A stretch of DNA of 64,000 bases from Paraspadella gotoi (taxonomy: Eukaryota; Chaetognatha), in contig CM119270.1 in assembly GCA_051294375.1 (NCBI GenBank), positions 13,222,741 through 13,286,740 of the forward strand, written 5' to 3'. The notes beneath the pieces were generated by a model. That model saw only the letters and a list, made by a program, of their open reading frames with translations. It did no database searches and was not told the origin of the DNA. The position numbers and the translations under genes are program-made. Shown in pieces: positions 1-16,135 of the stretch (positions within the stretch are counted from its first letter, which is position 1; every line of letters begins with the position of its first letter).

Positions 1-528
1 AGTGAGACGAGCACTGTGAAGTGAGGCATTTGCTGGGAAACCAATAAAATTCCATGCGCGAAAGGTATTTTAGACCATATTCAAGAAATCTTTAAGATTT
101 CTATCTGAAAAATTTATAACATTTAATAAAATCTATACTCATGTTGTAGCCTTGTTTCACGCTATCAAGAATAAGCACTTGGGGCTAAGCCAAACTGTAG
201 ACATAAGTTTTTACTCACAAAACTAATTTATGGTCGTCAAATTGATTTTAATTTCCGTTTGTTTATAAAACGATAAAAAATAATGATCCGAACGCAAAAT
301 TTAATTGGAGAGTTTAAGAAAAATTAACTTTTATTTTTTCTTACTTTTCTTTTCACTCTGGCTCCATTTTCTAATTGGTATTTTTATCCTCTTTCTCCTT
401 CTCTTTTTCTCATTCTCTTTATTTTCTAATTGTTATTTTTATCTCCCTTTTTCTTTTTCGCTTTATTTTTTTCTCCTTCTTTCCGTCTCTTCCTCCCCCG
501 CGTGACGCGCCTCGGTTCGCTGCTGCAA

Positions 529-648
529 ATGCTGTACCGTTGCTGCTGCTGCGGTCTTCTGCAGCTTCTCCGGTTTTGGGCTGCTGTTGCTGGTGTTGTT
601 GCTGCTGAATCAGACGCGGCTCTTAGCGCTTGTACTTTTCTTGCAACC
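529..648 (+). CDS. Candidate first exon encoding a signal-peptide-like N-terminus
   Basis: The ATG at 529 opens 40 codons that run without a stop into a good splice donor, GTAAGT, at 649-654, leaving phase 0. The predicted peptide starts with MLYR and a run of four Cys. A hydrophobic stretch of Leu, Phe, Trp, Ala and Val follows, ending at a small-residue segment (GVVAAES) that would suit signal peptidase. This looks like a secretory leader exon, but the family is not recognised and no downstream exon could be tied to it. In the inverted copy at about 6,838-6,965 the frame is broken by indels while the donor motif survives. An alternative is a chance frame in a GCT-rich stretch. Confidence 0.35.
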
Positions 649-789
649 GTAAGTTGATGCTAAAATGGCAGATCTACATATGTATGTTATTTTCGCGAGG
701 GGTAAACCTTGATCTGTTTTCAGCATCATTTAAATAACTCAACAACCTTTCTCTGTTTAAGATATTGTTTATGTCAAATATAAAATTTT

Positions 790-874
790 TTCATTCATTC
801 ATTCATTCATTCATTCATTCATTCATTCATTCATTCATTCATTCATTCATTCATTCATTCATTCATTCATTCAT
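790..874 (+). repeat. (ATTC)n microsatellite
   Basis: About 20 uninterrupted ATTC units. The complementary (GAAT)n array at 6,605-6,690 lies at the expected place in the inverted arm and is interrupted, as noisy sequence would be. Confidence 0.95.
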
Positions 875-1198
875 TTTCTCGCTCTCAACCGGCACACAAA
901 CTCGCCTATTTTGCCCATTCCTTTTTGTTCTTCCCTGAAACAGGCCTTTTGTGACAGCCTTCTCCCCCAAAGGAAACCCCGTGACACGAGGACCCGGCAC
1001 GCGCGGGTTTAAAACGGCCCCGTGGGCAATGCGCCCACCCGCCCCTACTCCCCGCTCCATCCCACCCAACACCGCCCACTCGGTCTAAAATTCCGATCCA
1101 CAGATTCAATATTTTCGTTTAATTATCTCTTTTGTTTTTGAAACAGAAGACGAATCCTCCTCGTCTCTTTGGTGTAAAATTGCTCCTTGGTCTCTTTT

Positions 1199-1201
<3 letters not shown>

Positions 1202-1243
<42 letters not shown>

Positions 1244-1310
1244 CTCTTCTCTTCTCTCTTCTCTCTCTTCTCTCTCGTCTCTCTCTCTCTCTCTCTATCT
1301 CGTCTCTCTC
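1202..1310 (+). repeat. (CT)n tract
   Basis: Pure, then interrupted CT dinucleotides. The complementary (GA)n tract sits at 6,178-6,262. It generates only Ser-Leu frames and no credible protein. Confidence 0.95.
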
Positions 1311-2414
1311 ATCTCTTCTCTTTGAATTATTTCAAACGTCATAAACAGATAAAAATAGACTTTCGTTTTCAATGAAAACACATAAAAGAGTAAATTAAAT
1401 TTTTTTTCTTCAGAAGTGTGGCAGGCTTTAGGACGAATACACGGATGAAAAAAAATTTTTCGGCTTTTATTTCAATTGTATGGATACGTTTATTTTTTCC
1501 CCCTAACTTTTTGGTTTTAATTTGACAGTCATTAGTTTATGTCATTTATTTTTATCTGTTTAATTGTTTGGACTGCAAGAATCACATTATAAAAAAAAGA
1601 AAGAAAAAAGATTTTCACCGTCCTTATCCTAATCACATTTTTTCTCTTGAATATCATCCTTTCATCTCTCACCTAATTATTTTTTTTTTGTGGCTGTTTC
1701 CATCTCTAAATATTTGCTTTCCTACTCATCATACAATTGTCTTGCCTCCCTCCCACATTCATTCATTCATTCTGCCTCCTGTCTCGGTTTTATCTCTCGC
1801 TCTTCTCCATCTCTTCTTCTTTCTTCTGTCCTTCTCCTCTCTTTAACCTTCAAAGTCTTTCTCTTTCCTTCTTATTATTTCCTTCTTTTCCTACTTCTGC
1901 TTCGATATTCATTTTTTTTTCCCCTTTTCTTCGTTTTTTTGCCGCCAAAAATCAAACTTCAGATTCACGTGTGAAAGAAGGAGAAGGATTTTTCCATCGG
2001 TCCCGAGGATCCCGGGCCTTTTCGGGCCAAGCGACGGGCAGCAAGAAACAGCTGCGAGAGAGAGGAGAGAGAGAGAGAGAGAGATGAGAGAGAGAGGAGA
2101 GAAAGAGAGAGAGACGAGAGAGAGAGAGCGGAGAGTAGGGGCCGCCTATGCCGGCAAAATCAAGAAGAAACGGAAGGGCAGAGTGAGGCGCGCGCCGGAA
2201 CGACGAGACATGGACGGACGGTCGACGACCACGCGCCAATTTCACCGTTTGCCATGGAAAAGAACGAATTGGGACGCTGTGTCGCTCTGCTGGCCGGCTG
2301 CTGTCGTGCCCGGGCTGCGGGGGAGCGGGGGGGGCGTGGCGCGGCAGTCGGCAAGCGGCCACTTGGAAGAGAGCGAGGAACTCTGGAAAGAGAGAACAAA
2401 AGGAGAAAGAGATT

Positions 2415-2421
2415 TGGAGAG

Positions 2422-2497
<76 letters not shown>

Positions 2498-2520
2498 AAG
2501 AGAGAAGAGAGAGAGAGAGA
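2415..2520 (+). repeat. (GA)n tract at the inner edge of inverted repeat 1
   Basis: GA dinucleotides with occasional extra A. Homology between the two arms stops within this tract and within the (CT)n tract at 5,028-5,118, so the tract coincides with a breakpoint. The long Arg-Glu frames on both strands here are repeat artefacts. Confidence 0.95.
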
Positions 2521-2599
2521 GGCGTGTGAGGAGGCGAGAGAATCTGGCGAGGAGACTCAGCTTTTTGTCCGCGAAGTCGAGAGACAAAGAAGGAAGTGA

Positions 2600-2705
2600 T
2601 TGCAAAGGAGAACGACGAGAACGACGACGTAGACGACGATAACTATGACGACGCCGACGCCGACGACGACGACGTCGATGACGACGAAAACGATGCCAAC
2701 ACAAA
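2600..2705 (+). repeat. (GAC/GAT)n trinucleotide array
   Basis: Degenerate GAC/GAT/GAA triplets that would encode an Asp-rich run. A (CT)n tract follows at 2,743-2,850. No splice or start context supports coding. Confidence 0.85.
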
Positions 2706-2742
2706 CTGGAAGGAGACGTCCCGGGACGAAAGTCTAAATCTA

Positions 2743-2791
<49 letters not shown>

Positions 2792-2859
2792 TCTCTCTCT
2801 CTCTCGTCTCTTACTCTCTGCTCTCTCTCTCTCTCTTCTTCTCTCTCCTCTCACCGCCT

Positions 2860-3403
2860 ACCTTTTTTGGATAATGTTTTTTTCTGGAACTTATAAAAAA
2901 ATATGCCAACTATTAGAATTAAAACAAAACCAAAAAAATTACAATTTGTAAAAAAATCCTGCGACAAATATGGATCAATCGGATATTGAGACAAACGCGT
3001 AATAATAATTAAAAAAATCGTTTAATATTTAATATTTAACGAAATATTAAAAAGTTTCCCTCCGTAACGTTTCTCAACGATTCTTCGTTTCCATGGAAAC
3101 GAATACACCGAGTTGGAATTAACCGCATCGATCTTAATCGCTCGTCGAGAATCCGCTATCCGATGAATAGGAGATATCTATTTATTTCATTTTTCAATAA
3201 TAATTAAACTTGTTTTGTCCGACACTTATTCGAAGTAGAAACTCCGCAGGCACCATGATAATCTTGGAATAATATCTACAATTCTACATACAGTCTGATA
3301 GCTTAGCGAAAAATAAAACCTCGTCACGCCTAATTGAGAAATTTGTAAGCTCTATATTTTTTCGGCTTCATCGGAGTTTTGTTTTTATACTTTGTTCCTT
3401 CCT
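2860..3403. other. Unique AT-rich stretch with no recognised gene
   Basis: AT-rich, without long frames or obvious repeats, and outside both the inverted arms and the direct repeat. Nothing functional could be identified. Confidence 0.6.
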
Positions 3404-7197
<3,794 letters not shown>

Positions 7198-7222
7198 NNN
7201 NNNNNNNNNNNNNNNNNNNNNN
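7198..7222. other. 25-N assembly gap
   Basis: Exactly 25 unknown bases. Inverted repeat 1 ends on its left edge and palindrome 2 begins on its right edge, so both flanks are suspected gap-fill sequence. Confidence 0.98.
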
Positions 7223-7229
7223 TTTGCCA

Positions 7230-7950
7230 ACTTGCACATTTTAATTACTTTTTTTTCTTCAACTTGCCCATATAATTTTTTTCCTCTTTCAACTTGCATA
7301 ATTTTTTGAAACTTGCATTTTTAATAACTTGCAATATTTTTTTTAACTGCATTAATTTTTAACTGCATAATTTTTTAACTTTGCATTAATTTTTAACTTG
7401 CATAAATTTTTAACTGCATAATTTCTTTAACTTGCATAATATTTTTTCAACTTGCAATTAAATTTTTTTAACTCGCATATTTTTTCCAATTTGCATTAAT
7501 TTTTTTGCAACTTGCATTATTTTTTTTTTACTGCATAATTTTTTCAACTTGTATTAATTTTTTTTTTAACTTTTGGCATAATTTTTTTTCAACCTTGCAT
7601 TAATATTTTCAACTTGCATATAATTTTTTTTCAACTTGTATATAATTTTTTTAACTTGCATAATTTTCACTTTGCCATATATTTAACTTGCGCCATTTAC
7701 TTTTTTCAATTTGCATAATTTTTTCAACTTGCATTAATTTTTTCAACTTAGCATAATTTTTTCCAATTTGTTATTAATTTTTTAACTTGCATAATTTTTT
7801 TTTTAACTTGCCATAATTTTTTCAACTTTGCCAATAATTTTTTCAACCTTGCCATTATAATTATTTTTTCAACTTGCATAATTTTTTTTATACTTGCATT
7901 ATTTTTTTTAACTTACATAATTTTTTTTAACTTTGCATCATTTATTTTCG
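7230..7950 (+). repeat. AT-rich minisatellite, about 18-bp unit
   Basis: The unit AACTTGCATAATTTTTTC repeats with many indels, about 40 times. The inverted copy is at 13,830-14,575. The same unit recurs at 32,095-32,255 and 45,480-45,640. Confidence 0.9.
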
Positions 7951-7979
7951 ACTTTTAACTATCTAGTTATCGAGTTTAT

Positions 7980-8900
7980 CTAGTGAGCAATGAGGAATTT
8001 GAAACAGTGCTATGTCCATATCTTTTTTTCATATCGATTTCAAATAATTTTTTGTTTGGGGGAATTTCCATTTAATTATGATTTACTTGCAATATTGCCA
8101 AATAGATTTAGTAATTTTCTTGATTAGTAAAAAACTGGCGAGTCACTATACTTTTAAGATTTTTTAAATTAAGGTTTTATTGCGACTTTTTTTTAAATTT
8201 GCACTTATATTAGAAAACGTTTTGAATTTTTGAATTAAGCCCGCGGCTTCTACTTGATATTGAATAGTAAAATCAATACAGTTTCTGTGTCAATTTGATT
8301 CAAAATTGAAAAAAAAATGAAGGCTTTGACCTTTATACAAGTTTTCACCTAAAAAAACAAGTTCATTGATTGCATTTATCAAAGCAATATATAAGACTTT
8401 TGCAAGAATTTTTAACTTTGCTTTTTTCATCAGTTTCTTTTTTTTTTTAGAGAAAGACAATAAGAGGTTTCGGAAACTGTACCTAATATGTCATGATTTG
8501 GTCATTTTTTACTCAAAGAGCCAGGAGGTTTTTCTTGGAATAGGCGAAAAAATGGCCCGGGACCATGGGTCCATTTAAATACCATTTTTGGGCATGATAA
8601 AATAGGAATTTCGATCGCGCGCTCTACCATCCATTAGGCTTTCCAATACGCCAAGGCTTTTGGAAATCTGCCCATATTGACATAATTTTTTGGCTTGACC
8701 TATGCAGTTTGAATAAAAGTGAAAATATAAAGGAGTGAATTCTTGGATCGGACGCTTCGAATTCGAAACGATGCCTCTTCTCTAATTGATACCCATTTTT
8801 TCTGTTATATTAAATTTTAATATACAATTAATAATAATAAATATTAATTAACTAACTTTAAAATTGACACTTATCATCCAAGATCGGTATAGGGTATAGG
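7980..8900. other. Non-repetitive AT-rich stretch inside the palindrome 2 arm
   Basis: Complex sequence without simple repeats, mirrored at about 12,800-13,800. Frames such as 8,366-8,578 are not preserved in the mirror copy. No gene or transposon signature was recognised. Confidence 0.5.
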
Positions 8901-9299
8901 GTACAGTTAAATCCGAGGAAAAAACTTTAAGAGCGCTAGAAAAGAATTAAGAGGGAGAGAGATTAGAGACTAGATAGATAGATAGATAGAGTAGATAGAT
9001 AGGATAGAGAGGAAGAAGAAGGAAAAAAGAGAGAGGAGAAGGAGAGGAAAGAGAGAAAGATATAGGAAAAAGAGAGAAAGAGAGAGAGAGAGTCCTAAAC
9101 GCATGTTTTTGCGACTCAAATTTAACTCGTTGCGTACATTAAAACCAAAAAAAAAAGAGGGAAAGGGAGGAGGAGGAGAGGGGATGAAAAAAAGGAGGAA
9201 AGAGAAAAAGAGAGGAAATGGAAAGGAGGAAAGGGAGGCAAAGGAAAGAAGAGGAGAGCCGTCTCGCCAAATGATTTTCATAAAACCTCATGCTAATGG

Positions 9300-10020
9300 A
9301 ATATTAATGCGCGCTACGACGACGACGAAAAGAGACGATGATGGGAAGATGAAGATGGAGGAGAAAAAATGAACCGATGATATGGGGAAGACGACGTTTG
9401 ATTGGGAAGATGTATGACTGCAGGACGATGAAATGAGAGAAGCCTGACGATTGGGAGCAGCAAGACGATGATTGCAAAGATGATGATGGATGAAGACGAC
9501 GATGATGGGGGAAGTGACTATGAACGTTGAAGGGACGGGGGCAATGATGGGAAGATTTTGACGATGATGGGGAAGACGACGATGAATGGAGAAGATGACA
9601 ATGAGGAGAAGAAGGAGAAGATTGACGAATGATGGGGGGAAAGTATGACGGAGATGAATTTGGAAAAAGAATGACGATGATGGCAGAAGCAGACAATGAT
9701 GAGAAGACACAACGACAATCGATCTGGAAAAGAGATGATGAGGAGAAGGACGACAATGATGGGAATGATGACGATGATGGGTTGACGACGATAATGGGTT
9801 TAAGGTGACGATGGAATGAAGAAGACTGGATGATGGAAGAAGATGACGGATCATTTGGAGAGATGACAATGATGTAGGAGGACAACGGTGATGGAGTTTT
9901 GACGACGATGATGGAAAAGAGTTAACAATAATTGAGATGACGATGATGCGAGAAGAAGATGATGATGATGGAGGAAGAGAGAAGAGAAAGATGATATATT
10001 TATAGAGTGGACGACGTATG
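9300..10020 (+). repeat. 15-bp minisatellite (GACGATGATGGAGAA type)
   Basis: Degenerate units of GACGATGATGGAGAA continue at 10,490-10,790. They are mirrored as TTCTCCATCATCGTC at 10,960-11,215 and 11,670-12,370. The Ser/His-rich frames across this region come from the repeat. Confidence 0.85.
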
Positions 10021-10803
10021 ATGGAGCAAGCGTCGATTGTGAAATTACTATGCCTTCACTAAGTTTATTTTTTCTGTCTCTCTTTAACATTTTTTAAGGC
10101 AATCAGATCTTCGCCTAAAATCTTCATGATTTGAGTATTGTTGACCATGTATTTTTTTTTATTTTACCAGTATTTTATTTTGACCGTCGTAATTTGGAGA
10201 GATATGAGACTATTTTTAGTTTAGTTCTATTAGATTCAGCCAAGAGAAACAGTTTCACTCGTCCCTATACAGTTTTACAGGACAAATTATGGATATTTTA
10301 CTGAAAATAAAGCCTTTGCATTTTGATTCAGACTTTTCCTTTCATTAATTGGCCTCGTGATTCAGCGCGGAATATCAGCGAGTTTCCATTAAAGCTCCCT
10401 CGTCAAAATACACGCGAACGAGCGAGTCTCGAAAAACACGCGGACTTCTGCGGGCGGGTGAAGCATAAAAAATAAATTACTTCACAATGATGGTTGAATG
10501 GAGGAGAAGAGAAGATGACGATGATGGGTAAGATGATTATATGAGAAGACAAACGATGAAGACGATGATGATTGGAGAAGATATTGATGATGGAAAGGCA
10601 AACGATTGAATGGGGTAAGACGATGATGTGGAAAGATAGACGACCGATGATTGGTGGAAGATAATGTGATGATGGAGATAAGTCGACGATTGATGGAGAC
10701 AGAACGACGATGCGATGGAGGAAGATGACGATGAATGATGCGAGAAGAAGACGGGTTTGGAGAGGAGAGGGACGAAGTGAGAAGAAAGAATGGAGAAAAT
10801 GGG

Positions 10804-10880
10804 ATTCTTTCTCTTCTTTTTTTTCCTCCTCCTCCGTTCGTTCGTTTGTTCTTTTTAGTTTGTTGTTGTTTGAGAGAGAT
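10804..10880 (+). other. Sequencing-adapter remnant (PacBio SMRTbell hairpin) at the palindrome 2 axis
   Basis: TTTTCCTCCTCCTCCGTT at 10,821-10,838 matches 18 consecutive bases of the SMRTbell adapter as I remember it. GTTGTTGTTTGAGAGAGAT at 10,862-10,880 matches the rest with one inserted T. The left end ATTCTTTCTCTTC at 10,804 resembles a noisy read of the adapter's ATCTCTCTC start. About 23 extra bases separate the two halves. The stretch sits exactly between the palindrome arms, where a missed hairpin adapter would be. It is not biological sequence. Confidence 0.93.
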
Positions 10881-13800
10881 CATTCCCTCCATTTCTCCAT
10901 TCTATTTCTTTTTCCTCACTTTCGTCCCCTCCCCCCTCTCACTTCTCCTCTCAACCCGTTTCTTCTCCATCATATCGTCATCTTCTCCATCTCTGTCGTC
11001 TTCTCCATCATCGTTCGACTTCTCCATCTATCATTATCTTCACCATCATCGTCGTCTTCTCCATCATTCGTCTTACCCATCATTCGTTTTGCCTTCTCCA
11101 TCATCATTATCTTCTCCATCATCATCTCGTTCTCATCTCGTTTTGTCTTCTCCATTCATAATCATTCTTACCCATATCGTCATCTTCTCCATCACCATCA
11201 TTGTGAAGTATTTTTTATGGCTTCACGCCCGCAGAGTCGCGGTTGTTTCGAGACCGTCGGCTCGGTTCCGTGTAATTTGACGAGGGCAGCTTTTTATGAA
11301 AACTCGCCTGAATTATTCCGCTGAATCACCGAGGCCCAATTTATTTAAGGAAAAGTCGTGAATCAAATGCAAAGGCTTGCCTTTATTTTTCAGTAAAATA
11401 TCCTATAATTTGTCCTGTAAAACTGTATATTAGCGGACGAGTGAGTGGAACCTGTTTCTTTTTCTTTGCTGAATCTAAATAAGAAACTAAAAATAGTCTC
11501 ATATCTCCTCCAAAAAATTTTACTGACGGTCAAATAAAATACTGGTTAAATAAAAAAAAATAAAATTACTGCTTCAACTCAATCATGAAGAATTTTTAGG
11601 CGAATCCTTGATTTGACCTTAAAATGTTTAAAAGGGAGACAGAAAAATTAACTTAGTGAGGCATAGTATTTCCACCAATCGTCTTCTCCATCATCGTCGT
11701 CTCACTCTATTAATCATCATCTTCTCATTCATCATCATCTTCTCCATCACGTCATCTCAATTTATGTACTCTTTTCCATCATCGTCGTCAACTCCATCAC
11801 CGTTGCTCCTACATCATTGTCATCCTTCTCAAATGATCGTCAATCTTCTCACATCATCGTCTTCTTTCATCATCCATCCGCTTGTCACCTTTTACCAATC
11901 ATCGTTCGGGGTCAACCCCATCATCGTCAGTCTTTCCCCATCATTGTCGTCTTTCTGTCTCCATCACTCATCTTTCCAATTTCTCATTCGTGTTCGGTCT
12001 TCTCCCACCATCATTGTCTGCTTCTCCATCAATCGTCATCTTTTCAATCATCGTCATAATCCCCCATCATCGTCACTTCTCCCTCATTGTCATCGTTTCT
12101 CCATTCATCGATCGTCTTCCCCATCATCGTCATCAATCTTTCCCTCATCATTTGCCGTTCTTCAACGTTCATAGTCATCTTCCCCTATTCATTCGTCGTC
12201 TTCTCCATCATCATTCTTCCAATCATCGTCTTCTTCTCCATCATCGTCCAGCTTCTCCATCATCGTCATCACATCAATCCATCAAACGTCCGTCTTCCTA
12301 TCATTCGTCATTTTCTCCATCTCATCTTCCCCATTCATCGGCTTCTTTTTTCCGTTCGTCGTCAGTTGCGCGGCATAATATTCCCATTACATGAGGTTTT
12401 ATGAATCTTGCGAACGCCTCTCCTCTTTTCTTTCTTTCCTTTCCTCCGTTTCCTCCTTTCCACTTTCTCTTTTTCTCTTTTCCTCCTTTTTCATCCCCTC
12501 CCTCCTCCTCTCTTTCCTCTTTTTTTTCCCCTCTTTTTTTTTGGTTATGCTTTACCACGAGATGCTAGCTACATTCCGTTAAATTGAAGTTCGCACAAAA
12601 AAAAACATCGCTTTAGGAAAACTCTCTCTCTCTCTCTGTTTTTTTCTCTCTCTTTTTTCTTTTTTTTGTTTTTTTTTCTAATCTCACTTCTTCTCTCCCT
12701 TTCTCTTCTCTCTCTCCCTTTTTCTCCCTCTCTCTATCTATCTATCTATTCTATCTATCATATCTATCTATCTCTATCTCTCTCCCTCTTTAACTTTTTC
12801 TACGCCTTCTTTTTAAAGTTTTTTCCCTCGATAACTGACCTAACCCTATACCATTCTCGGAAAATGAAATATAGGTCGTCAAATTTTTAAAGTTAGTTTT
12901 AAATTATATTATATTATTATTAATTGTATATTAAAATTAATATAAAACAGGAAAAAAAAATTGCGGTATCAATTAGAGATGAGCATCGTTTCGAATCGAA
13001 GTCCGATCAATATTCCTTTATATTTCAAGACCTTTTTTTTTATTCAAAAACTGCATAGTTCAGGCAAAAAAAATTTATGTCAATATGGGCAGATTTTCTT
13101 CCCAAAAGGCTTGGCGTCTTGGGGGAAAGGCCAATGGAGGTTATCGGAGCGCGTTATTCGAAATTTTCCTATTTTTTATCATGCCCCAAAAATGGTATTT
13201 TAAATGGACCTGCGTCAGGCCATTTTCCTATCCAAGAAAACTTCCTCATTGGCTTCTTGAGTAAAAATGACCAAAAATCATCATACATATTAGTACAGTT
13301 TTCCGAAAACCTTATTGTCTTCTCTACATGATGCAAATAAAAGCCAAAGTTAAAATTCTTGCAATCTTAATTGCTTGCATAAAGCAATCAAATGAACTTT
13401 GTTTTTTAGGGAAAACTGTATAGTCAAAGCCGTCCATTTTTTTCAAAATTTTGATCACAATTCGACAGAAACTTATTGATTTTTTACTATTCAAATCACG
13501 GTAGAGCGCGGGCTTTAATTCAAAACGCGTTTTGCTCAATATATGGGCAAAATTTAAAAAAAAGTCCAAATAAAAACTTATTTTAAAAATCTTTAAAAGT
13601 ATAGTGATCTCCGCCAGTTTTTACTAATCAAAGAAAAATTACGTATATATCTAATTTTGCATATTTGCAGTAAATCATAATTAAATGGAAATTCTCAAAC
13701 AAAAAATATTTTGAATCGAATATTTGAAACCAAAGATATGGACACCACATTTCAACTTCCTCACTGCCTCACTAATTAAAACCTCGATAACTAGATAGTT

Positions 13801-14582
13801 TTTTTAAAAAGTCGAAAAAATGATGCAAAGTTAATTAAAAAAAATTATTAAGTTAAAAAAATTATGCCAAAGTTATAAAAAATTTATGCAATGTTGAAAA
13901 AAATTATGCAAGTTGAAAAAATTATGCAAGCTTGAAAAAAAAATTTATGCCAAGTAAAAAAAAATTATGCAAGTTTAAAAAAATTATTATTACCAATTTG
14001 AAAAAATATTATGCTCACTGGCGTTCCATTGAAAAAATTATGCAAGCTTTGAAAAAATATATGCAAATTGGTGAAAAAAGTATGCAATCCACGTTTTTGA
14101 AAATATTATGCCAAGTTGAAAAAAAAATTATGCCAAGTTTTAAAAAAATTACTTACAAGTTTGAAAAAATTATGCAAGTGGAATGAATAATATTATGCAA
14201 GTTGTGAAAAAAATTTATGCCAAGTTAAAAAAAATTTATACAAGTTGAAAAAATTTATGCAAGTGTTAAAATAATGCATAGTTGCAAAAAAAAATATATG
14301 CAAATTTGAAAAAAAAAAATGCGAGTTTTAAAAAATTATGCAAGTTTGAAATATATATTGCAAGTAGAAATTATGCAAGTTGAAAAAAATTATGCAAGTT
14401 TATAACAAAAAAATTTATGCAAAAAGTTAAAAAATTTATGCAAGTTAAAAAATTTATGCAAGTTTTAAAAAAATTATGTGGCAAGTTAAAAAAAATTATC
14501 AAGCTTCAATCAAAATTATTATGCAAGTGAAAAAATTATGCAAGTTTTTGATGAAAAAAAACGTATGCAATAGTTTGGCAAG
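10881..14582 (-). repeat. Right arm of palindrome 2
   Basis: Reverse complement of 7,223-10,803, starting immediately after the adapter remnant and ending where the minisatellite gives way to unique sequence at about 14,583. This is probably the opposite-strand pass of the same DNA molecule. Confidence 0.92.
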
Positions 14583-14598
14583 ATAAAAAGCTGTTGAT

Positions 14599-14871
14599 TT
14601 GCCCGACGACAACAACGACGAACGACGAGCGTTCACAAATCAGAGAATCAGAACGCAACAGCGACGGAGAATAAATGAAATGCTCTACACCACGGTCGCA
14701 AGGCATGCCGAAATGAACGGAAGAGCAGAGCCAACATGTTTATCAATTTTTAAAGGGAAAAAAGAGGAGAGAAAAGCTGAACTTCGTCCGGGAGCCTCGG
14801 ACGGTTTATTTAGGCGCGAAAGTCCTCCCCCAATCCAAAGGACTCGGCCGATCTTCGGCCCTTGCTTTTGA
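14599..14871 (+). other. Unrecognised open frame, doubtful
   Basis: A 90-codon frame without obvious simple repeat. It is rich in Arg, Glu and Pro and has no recognised domain. No splice sites or homologous copy support it. It lies at the edge of suspected gap-fill sequence, so even base accuracy is uncertain. Confidence 0.15.
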
Positions 14872-15030
14872 TTCCAAAAAGAGAAAAGCAAAAAAAACTT
14901 AATAAGAATTTTTTTTTTTGCGTAAAAAAAAAAAAAAAAGGCAGATAGAAAGAGAGAGAGACAGAGAGCAGAGAGAGAGTGAGAGAGAGAGAGAAAGAGG
15001 GAGAGAGAGCATGAGAAAGAGAGAGAGAGA

Positions 15031-16091
15031 CTTCTGTTTTTCTCGTCTCTGCTTCTGCTTTCGATAATTCATTTAAAGAGAAAGTAAGCAATTGTCGTCA
15101 AAAGAGAAAACGCGTTGCCAGCGACGAAGCCACCCACTTCCGGTTTCCATTATAAACTTCAAGTTTCTGAGAAATAAGAAGAAACGTCAAACAGAGGCGC
15201 GAGACAACCTCACATTCGCGCCACAAATCACGTCACCAAATCGCGCCCTACTGTACTCGAGCCTATATCGCGACAACCACAATCCGCGCCAATTATGCGC
15301 CAAAATTTTCGCCACAATACACTTCACACAATACGTGGACGAATAATAATAAAATTAATAATAAATAAAATTCATGATTTCAATCGAAATCCCTCTTACT
15401 TAATGATAATCATGTTTAATTTCAAAAAAAAGAAAAATATTTCTTAAAACCGAAGATTGGGATGACATCCTCGATTCTCCGGTTTCGAAAAAAAAATAAG
15501 AGCAATGGACCGCGAAAGAGGGCCGGTTAAAATGGCCAGCCAAAAGCCAAAGACCAGAAAGAAAAAACTCGGGCGTCGTCCCGGCCGTCGTTTCTTACGC
15601 CCTTTAACCACCCGCACTCCACCCACGCCCACGCACGAACCCTTGAAGTCCTCCACGTCATACTACGCCGACGACTCCCCACACCATCTCACGGACATCT
15701 CCAACGCCACAATGCCTATACGCCACCGATGCTTGCCTCGCCACGACGTCTCCAAGTCACGCCGGCCTTTACTGCCAAAACTCCTCGCCACGACACCTTC
15801 CAGTCACAAAGTCTCTCAGCACGCCTCCAGGCCACGAGCCTTCACACCACGACACTACCAAGCCACGACGCCTCAACGCCACAATTTCCTCCCACGGCCA
15901 CGAGCCCACACTTTCGGTTTTTCTTCCTTTTCGGGAAAAAAAAATCTTTGTTTGAGCTCTGTTATCTCCGACGTTAAATTTCTCTTTTCAACTTTTTCTT
16001 TGTTTTTTTTTTTGGTTCTTTTTTATTATTAAAATTTTCCTTGTTTGCGCGGGCTAAAAGGCTTTAAGCTAAAAGTTCAGTAGTTTTATTT

Positions 16092-16135
<44 letters not shown>

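Larger units (their letters stand above)
298..2520 (+). repeat. Left arm of inverted repeat 1
   Basis: This block recurs in reverse complement at 5,028-7,197. Landmarks pair in order: the segment around 529-660 with 6,838-6,965, the (ATTC)n array with 6,605-6,690, 1,965-2,000 with 5,535-5,560, and the sequence at 2,340-2,375 with 5,160-5,190. The arm ends inside the (GA)n tract at 2,415-2,520, and its partner begins inside the (CT)n tract at 5,028-5,118. Differences are mostly small indels and homopolymer-length changes. This arm looks like the more reliable copy. Confidence 0.9.
7223..10803 (+). repeat. Left arm of palindrome 2
   Basis: The reverse complement follows at 10,881-14,582. Paired landmarks are the 18-bp minisatellite (7,230-7,950 with 13,830-14,575), a (TAGA)n array (8,970-9,005 with 12,722-12,780), the 15-bp GATGACGAT-type minisatellite, and 10,245-10,340 with 11,370-11,465. 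Pair coordinates sum to about 21,700, placing the axis near 10,850. Both arms are indel-rich. Confidence 0.92.

Noticed and set aside
790-874. Telomere-like repeat
   Set aside because: (ATTC)n is not a known telomeric unit; no TTAGG or TTAGGG arrays were seen.
2084-2599. Long Arg-Glu and Ser-Leu frames over (GA)n/(CT)n, for example 1,952-2,854 minus and 5,000-6,024 minus
   Set aside because: They follow directly from dinucleotide repeats and lack splice sites, domains or conservation between copies.
7223-14582. Centromeric or foldback-transposon palindrome
   Set aside because: The adapter sequence at the axis explains the symmetry without a biological element.
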